Assembly: GCA_905204385.1 (NCBI GenBank)
Contig: CAJKZL010000110.1
Span: 1 to 8,423 of the forward strand
DNA: 8,423 bases
Direction: 5' to 3'
DNA from: an uncultured Odoribacter sp.
Lineage (GTDB): Bacteria; Bacteroidota; Bacteroidia; Bacteroidales; Marinifilaceae
The number at the start of each line of letters is the position of its first letter. Positions within the stretch are counted from its first letter, which is position 1. Made by a program: the position numbers and the translations under genes. The notes beneath the pieces were generated by a model, which worked only from the letters and a program-made list of their open reading frames with translations, searched no databases and was not told where the DNA came from. Shown here piece by piece: positions 1 to 6,423 of this stretch.

Positions 1-704
1 ATCACTATGTGTTGAACGGATCGAAGATATTTATTACCAATGCTGCTTATGCAGACGTTTACATTGTAATGGCAATGCCCGATAAATCGCAAGGTACACG
101 GGGTATTTCCGCTTTTATTGTAGAACGCGATTTCCCCGGTTTCTCGATCGGTAAGAAAGAAAAGAAAATGGGCATACGCGGATCGGCCACCTGTGAGTTG
201 ATTTTTGAAAATTGCATAGTCCCGAAAGAAAATTTGCTGGGGAAGGTTGGGGAAGGTTTTAAGATTGCCATGAAAACTTTGGACGGCGGACGTATGGGCA
301 TTGCCTCCCAGGCTTTAGGAATTGCGCAGGGAGCCATGGACGAGACGGTGAAATATGTAAAAGAACGGAAACAATTCGGCCGGGCCATCGGGCAGTTTCA
401 GAATACCCAGTTCCAATTGGCAGATTTGCAGACCAAGATTCAGGCTTCTCGTTTGCTGGTGCGGATGGCTGCCTGGAAAAAGGATCAAAAACAGCCTTAT
501 TCCGTCGATGCGGCACAGGCTAAGTTATTTGCAGCGGAAACAGCGATGGAAGTTACGACCAAAGCGGTTCAATTCCACGGCGGATATGGATATACCCGGG
601 AATATCCCGTGGAACGGATGATGCGGGATGCTAAAATCACCGAAATATATGAGGGTACGTCCGAAGTGCAGCGAATGGTGATTGCTGCGGCATTGTTGAA
701 ATAA
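1..704 (+). CDS. bcd: Short-chain acyl-CoA dehydrogenase (butyryl-CoA dehydrogenase-like), 5' partial
   Basis: FAD enzyme that interconverts butyryl-CoA and crotonyl-CoA, exchanging electrons with ETF. The reading frame is open from the window edge (first full codon at position 3). The codons before the GTG at position 9 give His-Tyr and continue the family motif into [11 protein letters not shown], so position 9 is not the start. About 234 residues are visible; family members have about 380, so roughly the first 145 lie upstream. Visible signatures, from N- to C-terminal, are the middle beta domain ([13 protein letters not shown]), the C-terminal helical domain with [32 protein letters not shown], and [10 protein letters not shown]. 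The Glu of IYEGT (codon 651-653) is the expected catalytic base. The dehydrogenase family is clear. C4 specificity is inferred from the etfBA-crt-hbd genes that follow. The gene ends in TAA, 99 bp before etfB. Confidence 0.93.
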   Translation, partial: HYVLNGSKIFITNAAYADVYIVMAMPDKSQGTRGISAFIVERDFPGFSIGKKEKKMGIRGSATCELIFENCIVPKENLLGKVGEGFKIAMKTLDGGRMGIASQALGIAQGAMDETVKYVKERKQFGRAIGQFQNTQFQLADLQTKIQASRLLVRMAAWKKDQKQPYSVDAAQAKLFAAETAMEVTTKAVQFHGGYGYTREYPVERMMRDAKITEIYEGTSEVQRMVIAAALLK

Positions 705-719
705 GGAAGAACGTCAAAC

Positions 720-765
720 GACGAACGATGGAAATACTTTTCACGAAGAAAGACTTACGTTCGTC
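720..765 (+). repeat. Inverted repeat in the bcd-etfB gap
   Basis: Perfect 8-base arms GACGAACG (720-727) and CGTTCGTC (758-765) flank a 30-base spacer. The loop is long and no U-tract follows, so this does not look like a terminator. The arms resemble those of the hairpin after etfB (1585-1621). Function unknown. Confidence 0.4.
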
Positions 766-803
766 ACTGAAGCGGTAAATGGTTGAAAATAAAAATATAA
801 TAT

Positions 804-1586
804 ATGAAGATAATCGTTTGTATAAAACAGGTTCCGGATACGACCGAGATCAAGCTGGATCCGGTGACAGGCACTATGATCCGGGATGGGGTTCCGAGCA
901 TCATGAATCCCGATGATAAGGGGGGATTGGAAATGGCCTTACAACTCAAAGATACTTATGGAGCAGAAGTAACGGTGATTACCATGGGGCCTCCCCAGGC
1001 CGACGATATTTTGCGTGAGGCTTTTGCTATGGGCGCCGACCGGGCTATTCATCTGAGCGACCGTAAATTTGCCGGGGCCGATACATTGGCAACATCGAAT
1101 GCTATTGCCGGTGCTTTAAGGGTGCTGGACTTCGACCTGGTGATCACGGGTCGTCAGGCCATAGACGGGGATACGGCTCAGGTGGGGCCTCAGATTGCCG
1201 AACATCTGGATTTACCTCAGGTGACCTATGTCGAGGATTTAAAATTCGACGGCGGGAAGATGTTTACTATCCGCAAGTCCACGGAAGAGGGCTATCAACT
1301 GCTTCAGGTGGAAGCGCCTTGTGTCCTTACTGTATTGGCCACTGCTAATAAGGCCCGGTATATGTCGGTAAAGGGTATTGTCGAAGCCTATGAAAAAAAG
1401 GTTGAAGTGTGGGGATAAGACGATATCAGTGTGGATGAGGAAAAACTGGGACTGAAAGGATCACCGACCCGGGTATGGAAATCTTTCACCAAGGGGGCGA
1501 AAGCGGCAGGAAAAGTGTTCGAAGTAGAACCCTCGGAAGCTGTGGATATCATTGTAGAAAAATTGAAAGAAAAATTTATAATCTGA
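804..1586 (+). pseudogene. etfB: Electron transfer flavoprotein beta subunit, interrupted by an in-frame TAA
   Basis: EtfB pairs with EtfA and carries electrons for the acyl-CoA dehydrogenase. The uninterrupted part (804-1418) encodes 204 residues. It starts MKIIVCIKQVPDT and contains ADTLATS (residues 92-98), GRQAIDGDTAQVGPQ (116-130) and the recognition-loop region ANKARYMSVKGIVEAYEKK (181-199). From memory of the family, the DGDTAQVGP pattern occurs in bifurcating ETFs. TAA at 1416-1418 stops translation after VEVWG. The same frame then continues DDISVDEEKLGLKGSPTRVW and on to KEKFII, ending at TGA 1584-1586. The whole frame is 260 codons before that stop, the normal EtfB length, with no insertion or deletion. 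The missing 55 residues correspond to the C-terminal arm, which in known ETFs wraps onto EtfA. TAA ends several neighbouring genes, so it is not reassigned here. Nonsense mutation, sequencing error and readthrough all remain possible. A GTG at 1431 could allow a weak restart. Confidence 0.9.
1416..1418 (+). other. Premature in-frame stop codon (TAA) in etfB
   Basis: The codon lies between GGA (Gly) and GAC (Asp) in a frame that is otherwise open and conserved on both sides. A single base change from GAA, CAA, AAA, TCA, TTA, TAC or TAT would produce it. The following base is G. No nearby structure resembling a selenocysteine-insertion or pyrrolysine element was recognised, and those use TGA and TAG rather than TAA. 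Confidence 0.9.
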
Positions 1587-1631
1587 TGAACGATGAACGC
1601 ATGCAAGGGGCGTCGTTCATCTTTTATCTTT
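1585..1631 (+). terminator. Hairpin with T-rich tail overlapping the etfB distal stop
   Basis: The arms GATGAACGATG (1585-1595) and CGTCGTTCATC (1611-1621) pair over 11 positions with one G-U. The loop is 15 bases and TTTTATCTTT (1622-1631) follows directly. The 5' arm includes part of the TGA ending the full etfB frame. It looks like an intrinsic terminator or attenuator inside the operon, 13 bp before etfA. The large loop and interrupted T-run suggest only partial termination. Confidence 0.5.
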
Positions 1632-1644
1632 AATCGTAAATAAG

Positions 1645-2661
1645 ATGGATAAATCTCAATATAAGGATGTTTACGTATTTGTAGAACAACGCGAAGGTGT
1701 TATTCAGAAGGTGGGTATCGAGTTGTTGGGGAAAGCGAGGGAATTGGCCGACAACCTGAATGAAAAAGTGGTGGCCTTGTTGCTGGGATATGAAATTTCC
1801 GGTCAGGCGGCTGAATTGATTCATTACGGAGCGGATGTGGTGTTGTGCATAGACGAGAGAGAATTGGTTCATTACAACACCGAACCTTATGCGCAGGCCA
1901 TTACACAGGTGGTGCACGAGCGTTGCCCGGGTATTGTATTGATCGGTGCCACTACCATAGGACGTGATCTGGGACCCCGCTTGTCCGCCCGTTTGTGTAC
2001 AGGATTGACGGCCGATTGTACGGGGCTGGCTATTTCCGACGACCGGGAGTTGTTGATGACCCGTCCGGCTTTTGGGGGAAATCTGATGGCCACGATCATC
2101 TGTAAGGAACATCGTCCGCAGATGTCTACCGTCCGTCCTGGGGTGATGCGGGCTATGGCCAAAGATGAAAAGCGGGAAGGTACGATAGAGCGGTTTAAAG
2201 TGGATTTTGATAAAACAAAATTCAAGGTGAAAATTCTGGAAACGGTTAAGGAACAAAAGAATAAGGTGGATATTACCGAAGCAAAAGTGTTGGTTTCCGG
2301 AGGACGCGGAGTAGGAAATGCCGAAGGATTTGCGATGTTGGATGAATTGGCCACGACCTTAGGAGCCCAGGTGTCTTCTTCCCGTGCTATGGTGGATGCC
2401 GGAATCATGCCTCACGATCGACAGGTGGGACAAACCGGAAAAACCGTACGTCCCGACCTGTATTTCGCGATGGGAATCTCCGGTGCTATCCAACATCTGG
2501 CAGGTATGGAAGAGTCGGAGTTGATCATAGCCGTCAATAAGGATAAATATGCTCCGATTTTCAATGCGGCTGATCTGGGAATAGTCGGTGATGTCAAAAA
2601 GATCGTTCCCTTGCTGACGGAGCGGCTTGCTGCAATCCGGAAAATGGATAAAGGAAGTTGA
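1645..2661 (+). CDS. etfA: Electron transfer flavoprotein alpha subunit
   Basis: EtfA holds FAD in its C-terminal domain and forms the ETF heterodimer with EtfB. The protein has 338 residues, normal for a stand-alone EtfA without a fused ferredoxin domain. The N-terminal domain starts YKDVYVFVEQREG and runs to about residue 200 (GATTIGRDLGPRLSARL at 101-117). The C-terminal FAD domain shows VLVSGGRGVGNAEGF (215-229), DAGIMPHDRQVGQTGKTVRP (251-270) and FAMGISGAIQHLAGM (274-288), all typical flavin-contact motifs; the Ser and His of GISGAIQH are the residues usually near the isoalloxazine. ATG at 1645 gives the standard N-terminus, with no clear Shine-Dalgarno. The gene is intact, unlike its partner etfB. 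Its translation and transcription may be reduced by the stop and hairpin upstream. Confidence 0.96.
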   Translation: MDKSQYKDVYVFVEQREGVIQKVGIELLGKARELADNLNEKVVALLLGYEISGQAAELIHYGADVVLCIDERELVHYNTEPYAQAITQVVHERCPGIVLIGATTIGRDLGPRLSARLCTGLTADCTGLAISDDRELLMTRPAFGGNLMATIICKEHRPQMSTVRPGVMRAMAKDEKREGTIERFKVDFDKTKFKVKILETVKEQKNKVDITEAKVLVSGGRGVGNAEGFAMLDELATTLGAQVSSSRAMVDAGIMPHDRQVGQTGKTVRPDLYFAMGISGAIQHLAGMEESELIIAVNKDKYAPIFNAADLGIVGDVKKIVPLLTERLAAIRKMDKGS

Positions 2662-2722
2662 ACCGAAGGGAGAGATCTGTTGCTTGTGTTCGACCGTAAT
2701 TAGAAATCCTAAATGACGAAGT

Positions 2723-3502
2723 ATGGAATATCAAAAATTATTGATGGAAAAAAGAGGTCCCCTTTGTATTGTGAAAATCAATCAACCGGACACATTGAAT
2801 GCTTTGGACGCTTTTTTATTAAAGGAACTGGACAAGGTTTTCGATGAAATTGCCGTAGATCCCGGGATACGTGTGGTGATCCTTACAGGGGAGGGACGTG
2901 CATTTGCGGCAGGGGCGGATATCCAGGAAATGAGCGGAATGAATGCAGAGGAAGGGAAACAGTTCGGTCGTTTGGGAGCTGCTGTGTTCCGGAAAATCGA
3001 ACTACTGGAGAAACCGGTCATTGCAGCGATCAATGGGTTTGCTCTGGGAGGGGGGTGTGAATTAGCTATGGCCTGCGATTTGCGGATTGCTTCGCGTAAA
3101 GCTAAATTGGGACAGCCTGAAGTGGGGCTTGGGATAACGCCCGGTTTTTCCGGTACTCAACGATTACCCAGGTTGGTAGGATTGGGAAAAGCTAAGGAAT
3201 TGATATTGACAGCGGTGGTGATAACTGCCGAGGAGGCTTGCAGGATCGGATTGGTCAATCAAGTCGGCGAACCCGAAGCATTGATGGAAGAATGTATCGC
3301 GATGGCCGGGACTATTGCCTCTAAAGCTCCTTTGGCGGTTTCTTACGCTAAGGAAGCCATCAACCGGGGTATAGAGACGGACATCGAAACAGGAATGAAT
3401 CTGGAAACTGTGTTGTTCGGATTATGTTTCGCTTCGGCAGATCAAAAGGAAGGTATGAATGCCTTTTTATCCAAAAGAAAAGCGGAATTTAAAGGAAAGT
3501 AA
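2723..3502 (+). CDS. crt: Short-chain enoyl-CoA hydratase (crotonase)
   Basis: Hydrates crotonyl-CoA to 3-hydroxybutyryl-CoA, or the reverse. The 259-residue single-domain protein matches the usual crotonase length (about 260). It shows the CoA-binding and oxyanion regions AFAAGADIQEM (60-70) and INGFALGGGCELAMACD (103-119). Both catalytic glutamates are present: Glu113 in GGGCELA and Glu133 in GQPEVGLGITPGFSGTQRLP. Having both supports hydratase activity rather than isomerase or hydrolase activity. It lies 61 bp after etfA and 56 bp before hbd on the same strand, consistent with one transcript. ATG at 2723 gives a standard N-terminus (MEYQKLLMEKRGPLCIVKIN). Chain-length preference is inferred from context. 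Confidence 0.95.
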   Translation: MEYQKLLMEKRGPLCIVKINQPDTLNALDAFLLKELDKVFDEIAVDPGIRVVILTGEGRAFAAGADIQEMSGMNAEEGKQFGRLGAAVFRKIELLEKPVIAAINGFALGGGCELAMACDLRIASRKAKLGQPEVGLGITPGFSGTQRLPRLVGLGKAKELILTAVVITAEEACRIGLVNQVGEPEALMEECIAMAGTIASKAPLAVSYAKEAINRGIETDIETGMNLETVLFGLCFASADQKEGMNAFLSKRKAEFKGK

Positions 3503-3558
3503 TGACTTGAAAAGAAGTGATACGCTTGAAATGTAAAACTGATTAAGAATAATTGTTT

Positions 3559-4407
3559 ATGAAGATAGGTATAATAGGAACCGGGACGATGGGGCAGGGA
3601 ATTGCCCAGACGTTTGCCCAGGCCGGGCATGAGGTATTATGGAAAGGACGCTCGGAGGCTTCTTTGGCAAAAGCCCATAAAGCCCTGGCGAAAAGTCTTA
3701 GCCGCATGGTTGAAAAAGGAAAGTTGGAACTGGCTGCGAAAGAAGGGATAATAGGCCGTATAACCGATACTCTCAACTATGAGGATTGTGCAGAAGTGGA
3801 TTTGGCGATCGAAGCGGTCGCTGAAGATATGGCTGTAAAACAGGAAATATTCCGTACGCTGGAACAGGTATGTAGGCCGGATGTGATTTTCGCTACCAAT
3901 ACTTCTTCCTTGTCTATTACCGTTGTGGCTGCTGCAAGGCAAAGGCCGGAGAGAGTAAGCGGGATTCATTTTTTTAATCCCGTTCCGGCCATGAAGTTGG
4001 TGGAAATCATCAAGGGACAGTTGACGGCAGATGAGATTCACGACCAGGTATTTTCACTGGCCCGGGAGATCGGAAAAGTCCCGGTGAGCGTCGAGGAAGC
4101 TCCCGGTTTTGTAGTTAATCGCATCCTGATCCCCTTGATTAACGAAGGGATAGGGATTTTGGCGGAAGGAATAGCGAAGAAAGAAGAGATAGATGCTGCC
4201 ATGAAATTAGGTGCCAACCATCCGATGGGACCTCTGGAACTGGGGGATTTGATCGGACTGGACGTTTGTCTGGCTATCATGGAAGTTTTGTACAAAGAAT
4301 TCGGAGATTCGAAATACCGTCCTCATCCCTTGCTGCGTAAAATGGTAAGAGCTAATTTATTGGGAAGAAAAACCGGGATCGGATTTTACGATTATCGGAA
4401 ATCTTAA
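3559..4407 (+). CDS. hbd: 3-hydroxybutyryl-CoA dehydrogenase, probably NADPH-preferring
   Basis: Interconverts acetoacetyl-CoA and 3-hydroxybutyryl-CoA. The start is ATG 3559 ([14 protein letters not shown]), not the in-frame TTG at 3553; this gives 282 residues, the usual clostridial Hbd length. The N-terminal Rossmann fold has GTGTMGQG (7-14). Catalytic and substrate residues are Ser116 (NTSSLS), His137 (GIHFFNP), Glu149 and Asn187 (PGFVVNRI). The C-terminal domain has [20 protein letters not shown] and ends [14 protein letters not shown]. At the end of the second beta strand the sequence reads WKGRSEAS (28-35). NAD-type Hbds have an Asp here (RDI), whereas the NADP-dependent Clostridium kluyveri enzyme, as I recall it, has GRTE. 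NADPH use is therefore inferred. It is the last gene of the operon, with a terminator 56 bp downstream. Confidence 0.95.
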   Translation: MKIGIIGTGTMGQGIAQTFAQAGHEVLWKGRSEASLAKAHKALAKSLSRMVEKGKLELAAKEGIIGRITDTLNYEDCAEVDLAIEAVAEDMAVKQEIFRTLEQVCRPDVIFATNTSSLSITVVAAARQRPERVSGIHFFNPVPAMKLVEIIKGQLTADEIHDQVFSLAREIGKVPVSVEEAPGFVVNRILIPLINEGIGILAEGIAKKEEIDAAMKLGANHPMGPLELGDLIGLDVCLAIMEVLYKEFGDSKYRPHPLLRKMVRANLLGRKTGIGFYDYRKS

Positions 4408-4462
4408 GTTGGTTCGAAGAAAAGTAATCGGATTGCCTGTCCATGGCCGCCCGATAAAGTCG

Positions 4463-4491
4463 AAAGTGGGGAATTATTCCCCGCTTTTTTT
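4463..4491 (+). terminator. Rho-independent terminator of the butyryl-CoA operon
   Basis: The core is a perfect GGGGAA-TTA-TTCCCC hairpin. It extends by one G-U, one G-C and three A-T pairs to an 11-bp stem and runs into a T7 tract (4485-4491). It sits downstream of hbd and separates the metabolic operon from the lipoprotein gene. Confidence 0.85.
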
Positions 4492-4558
4492 AGTTTTATT
4501 CCCCACATTTCTACACTTTTTAGAGGAGATGATTCGGTAAACGTTTGTCATATAGAAT

Positions 4559-4591
4559 ATTGACGTCTGAGGCATAATGTTTGTATCTTTA
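4559..4591 (+). promoter_or_regulatory. Candidate Bacteroidota-type promoter for the lipoprotein gene
   Basis: ATTG at 4559-4562 (consensus TTTG) is followed after 21 bases by TATCTTTA at 4584-4591 (consensus TAnnTTTG, one mismatch). This spacing fits the -33/-7 arrangement described for Bacteroides. It lies after the hbd terminator and 34 bp before the ATG. A short AT-rich leader without a clear Shine-Dalgarno follows. Confidence 0.5.
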
Positions 4592-4625
4592 AACTACAGA
4601 ATCTAAATCTAAAAAATAAAAAGTT

Positions 4626-5501
4626 ATGAAAAAGATTATTGCTTTAGGAATCGGCGCTTCTCTGTTTGTGCTCGGAGGATGTGTGGAAAGTTCTCAGAAA
4701 TATAAAGATTTATTAGCGCGTGCCGATTCGTTGAATACCGTAGCTGCAGCGCAGACACAGGAAATGGAAAGTATGTTTGCGGATATCAATGATATCACTG
4801 CAGGAATGCAATCGTTGCGAGATGCGGAACATCTGTTGACCTTAGAAGCTGAAAAAGAAAGAAAGGCAGGTAGTAAATCCAAACAACAGTTGGTGCAACT
4901 GAAAAACGATGTTCAGGCGATCACAGAAGCGATTGCCGGATATAAGTCGCAAATTGCAAAACTGGAAAGCAGAAATAACGCTCAGTCGGCGGAATTTAAG
5001 CGGATGATTGCTAATCTGAATGCTGAACTGGAGTTGAGGAGCGAGAAAATAACGGAAATCACGAACCAACTGGCCGCTACTAATAAAGAACTTGCCGTGA
5101 AAGTGCAACCAGTGGAACGGTTAACCCAATATGTAGATTCTTTGGATAAAGAAACCAAAGGGCAAAAGATGGTAATTGCCGAACAGGATCAGACTATTCA
5201 TTTGGCCAATTATTTAATCGGTAGCCGTAAAGCGTTGAAAGAGGCTGAAGTAATTTCTCGTCAGGGATTGTTCTGTCCTCCTATTGTTTCCTCCCAGGCA
5301 CAGAAAGCCGATTTTGTGAATATCGATATCCGGGAAACGAAGATGATCCCGGTAAATAGTAAGAAAGCCAAGGTGCTGTCTGCTCATCCGGCTGATTCTT
5401 ATACACTGGAGACAGGGGAAGACGGAAATCTGGTTCTCAAAATCAATGACGAGGGCGCTTTCTGGAAACAGACTAAATACCTGGTGGTCATGATCGGATA
5501 A
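4626..5501 (+). CDS. Coiled-coil lipoprotein of unknown function
   Basis: The 291-residue protein begins with a lipoprotein signal peptide: MKKIIALGIGASLFVLGGC, with Cys19 in a LGGC lipobox. It should be exported and lipid-anchored, probably to the outer membrane or facing the periplasm. From about residue 25 to 190 it is rich in Glu, Lys, Gln, Asn and Ala with heptad-like spacing (for example KLESRNNAQSAEFKRMIANL), indicating a long coiled coil. The last 100 residues form a small globular domain (IGSRKALKEAEVISRQGL, DFVNIDIRETKMIPVNSKKA, AHPADSYTLETGEDG, FWKQTKYLVVMIG). I recognise the general pattern as a Bacteroidota lipoprotein type without an assigned role. It has its own promoter candidate and terminator, so it is probably monocistronic and unrelated to the flanking units. 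Confidence 0.88.
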   Translation: MKKIIALGIGASLFVLGGCVESSQKYKDLLARADSLNTVAAAQTQEMESMFADINDITAGMQSLRDAEHLLTLEAEKERKAGSKSKQQLVQLKNDVQAITEAIAGYKSQIAKLESRNNAQSAEFKRMIANLNAELELRSEKITEITNQLAATNKELAVKVQPVERLTQYVDSLDKETKGQKMVIAEQDQTIHLANYLIGSRKALKEAEVISRQGLFCPPIVSSQAQKADFVNIDIRETKMIPVNSKKAKVLSAHPADSYTLETGEDGNLVLKINDEGAFWKQTKYLVVMIG

Positions 5502-5524
5502 GGTCTTACGTTTTAAACAATCTT

Positions 5525-5570
5525 AAAATTTCCGGATAAACGATATAAGTTTGTCCGGAGATTTTATTTT
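5525..5570 (+). terminator. Strong hairpin terminator after the lipoprotein gene
   Basis: The arms at 5525-5541 and 5549-5565 pair over 17 positions, with two G-U pairs and no mismatch, around a 7-base loop. The right arm ends in TTTT and is followed by ATTTT. The A-run at the base of the left arm pairs with the T-run, as is usual in terminators. It starts 24 bp after the lipoprotein stop codon. Confidence 0.8.
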
Positions 5571-5592
5571 GGGAGGAGTTTTATTAATTTTG
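5562..5592 (+). promoter_or_regulatory. Candidate promoter for the sigma/FecR cassette
   Basis: TAATTTTG at 5585-5592 is an exact match to the Bacteroides -7 consensus TAnnTTTG. A T-rich stretch (TTTT 5562-5565, 19 bases upstream) stands where a -33 TTTG would be but does not match it well. This would leave a leader of roughly 140 bases before the sigma gene. The leader contains a small inverted repeat, TCCGA (5601-5605) and TCGGA (5616-5620). No other gene was seen in 5571-5740. Confidence 0.4.
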
Positions 5593-5740
5593 AGCGGTTG
5601 TCCGAATTGTTTTGCTCGGATACAGCGGCCGTTCAGGGAATATACCTGCTCGTGGTGAAGTGAAGAGGCCATAAAGACGTATGGCTTTTCGGTGTATGTC
5701 AAAGCGGAGATTTTTCGGAATTTAATCGTCAGGCGTGATA

Positions 5741-6328
5741 ATGGAGGAAAAAGAAATATCGGTTTTCAGAAAAATGCAACAGGGAGATCCCTCAGCTTTG
5801 GAATACTTTTTTCAGGAGTATATGGAACTGTTATATTACCGGGCCCTGGGATACGTAAAGGAACCGTTGGTGGCCGAGGATATTGTTCAGGAAGTTTTTA
5901 TCCGGTTCTGGGATAACCGCCAAAAAGTGGATATAAGCGTTTCGGTTGCCGGATATTTAACCCGTTCGGTGGTGAATAGCGCTAAAAATTATCTGGAACA
6001 TATAAGCGTTCGCCAACGCTATGAAAAAGAGTTCCTGAGCGAAAATCCCGATAAGGCGGAAGAGCCTTCCGAGGAGGCCGAGGATCTGGAACAATTACGC
6101 GAACGGCTGAAAATATTCGTCGATAGTCTGCCGGAAAAATGCCGGGAAATTTTTTTGTTGGCCTGTATTGAAGGATTAAAGTACAGGGAAGTGGCCGAAC
6201 GTCTTGGAGTTTCGGTAAATACGGTGAAAACTCAGGTCAAAAGCGCATATGCAAAATTGCGTTCGGACTTTGAGGTGAAGGACCGGCAATTTCTTATCGT
6301 TGTGATGTTGCTGCAGCAATTACTGTAA
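5741..6328 (+). CDS. ECF-family RNA polymerase sigma factor (FecI-like)
   Basis: Directs RNA polymerase to a small set of promoters, normally under control of the FecR-type protein encoded next to it. The ATG at 5741 gives 195 residues beginning MEEKEISVFRKMQQGDPSAL; the GTG at 5735 in the same frame is less likely. Region 2 covers about residues 20-90 and includes ALEYFFQEYMELLYYRALGY and AEDIVQEVFIRFWDNR. Region 4 covers about 125-180 and includes DSLPEKCREIFLLACIEGLK and the helix-turn-helix YREVAERLGVSVNTVKTQVK. There is no SnoaL or other extra domain. The C-terminus (RQFLIVVMLLQQLL) is unusually hydrophobic; I have seen similar tails in Bacteroidota FecI-like factors. The gene ends 95 bp before the anti-sigma gene; that gap includes a 21-base pure pyrimidine tract (6339-6359). 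Confidence 0.92.
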   Translation: MEEKEISVFRKMQQGDPSALEYFFQEYMELLYYRALGYVKEPLVAEDIVQEVFIRFWDNRQKVDISVSVAGYLTRSVVNSAKNYLEHISVRQRYEKEFLSENPDKAEEPSEEAEDLEQLRERLKIFVDSLPEKCREIFLLACIEGLKYREVAERLGVSVNTVKTQVKSAYAKLRSDFEVKDRQFLIVVMLLQQLL

Positions 6329-6423
6329 TCGGATCTCATTTTTTCTTTCTTTTTTTTCCAAATCTTTCACCCTGTTTTTGAAGTTGGCTGTCCTTAATAT
6401 GTCCGGTCTTAAATCTATAAACA

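Noticed and set aside
1419..1586. Frameshift as the cause of the etfB interruption
   Set aside because: The conserved sequence after the stop is in exactly the same frame as that before it (205 codons from 804 to 1418), so the cause is a codon change and not an insertion or deletion.
1625..1632. TATCTTTA just before etfA as a promoter -7 box
   Set aside because: It matches 7 of 8 consensus bases, but no TTTG lies at the right distance upstream and it sits within the T-rich tail of the hairpin, so it is probably coincidental.
1630..2256. Long reverse-strand open frame (208 codons) opposite etfA
   Set aside because: It lies wholly against the well-supported etfA gene, its translation has no recognisable motif, and it has no start context. 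It is a shadow frame.
1887..2408. Second reverse-strand frame of 173 codons opposite etfA
   Set aside because: It overlaps conserved etfA codons and reads as low-complexity antisense translation. No independent support.
5692..5916. 74-codon forward frame overlapping the sigma factor start
   Set aside because: It overlaps the ECF sigma gene in another frame and shows no motif or start signal.
6312..6359. Terminator after the sigma gene (T-rich tract at 6339-6359)
   Set aside because: No stable hairpin lies directly before the pyrimidine tract, and the anti-sigma gene that follows is expected to be co-transcribed.
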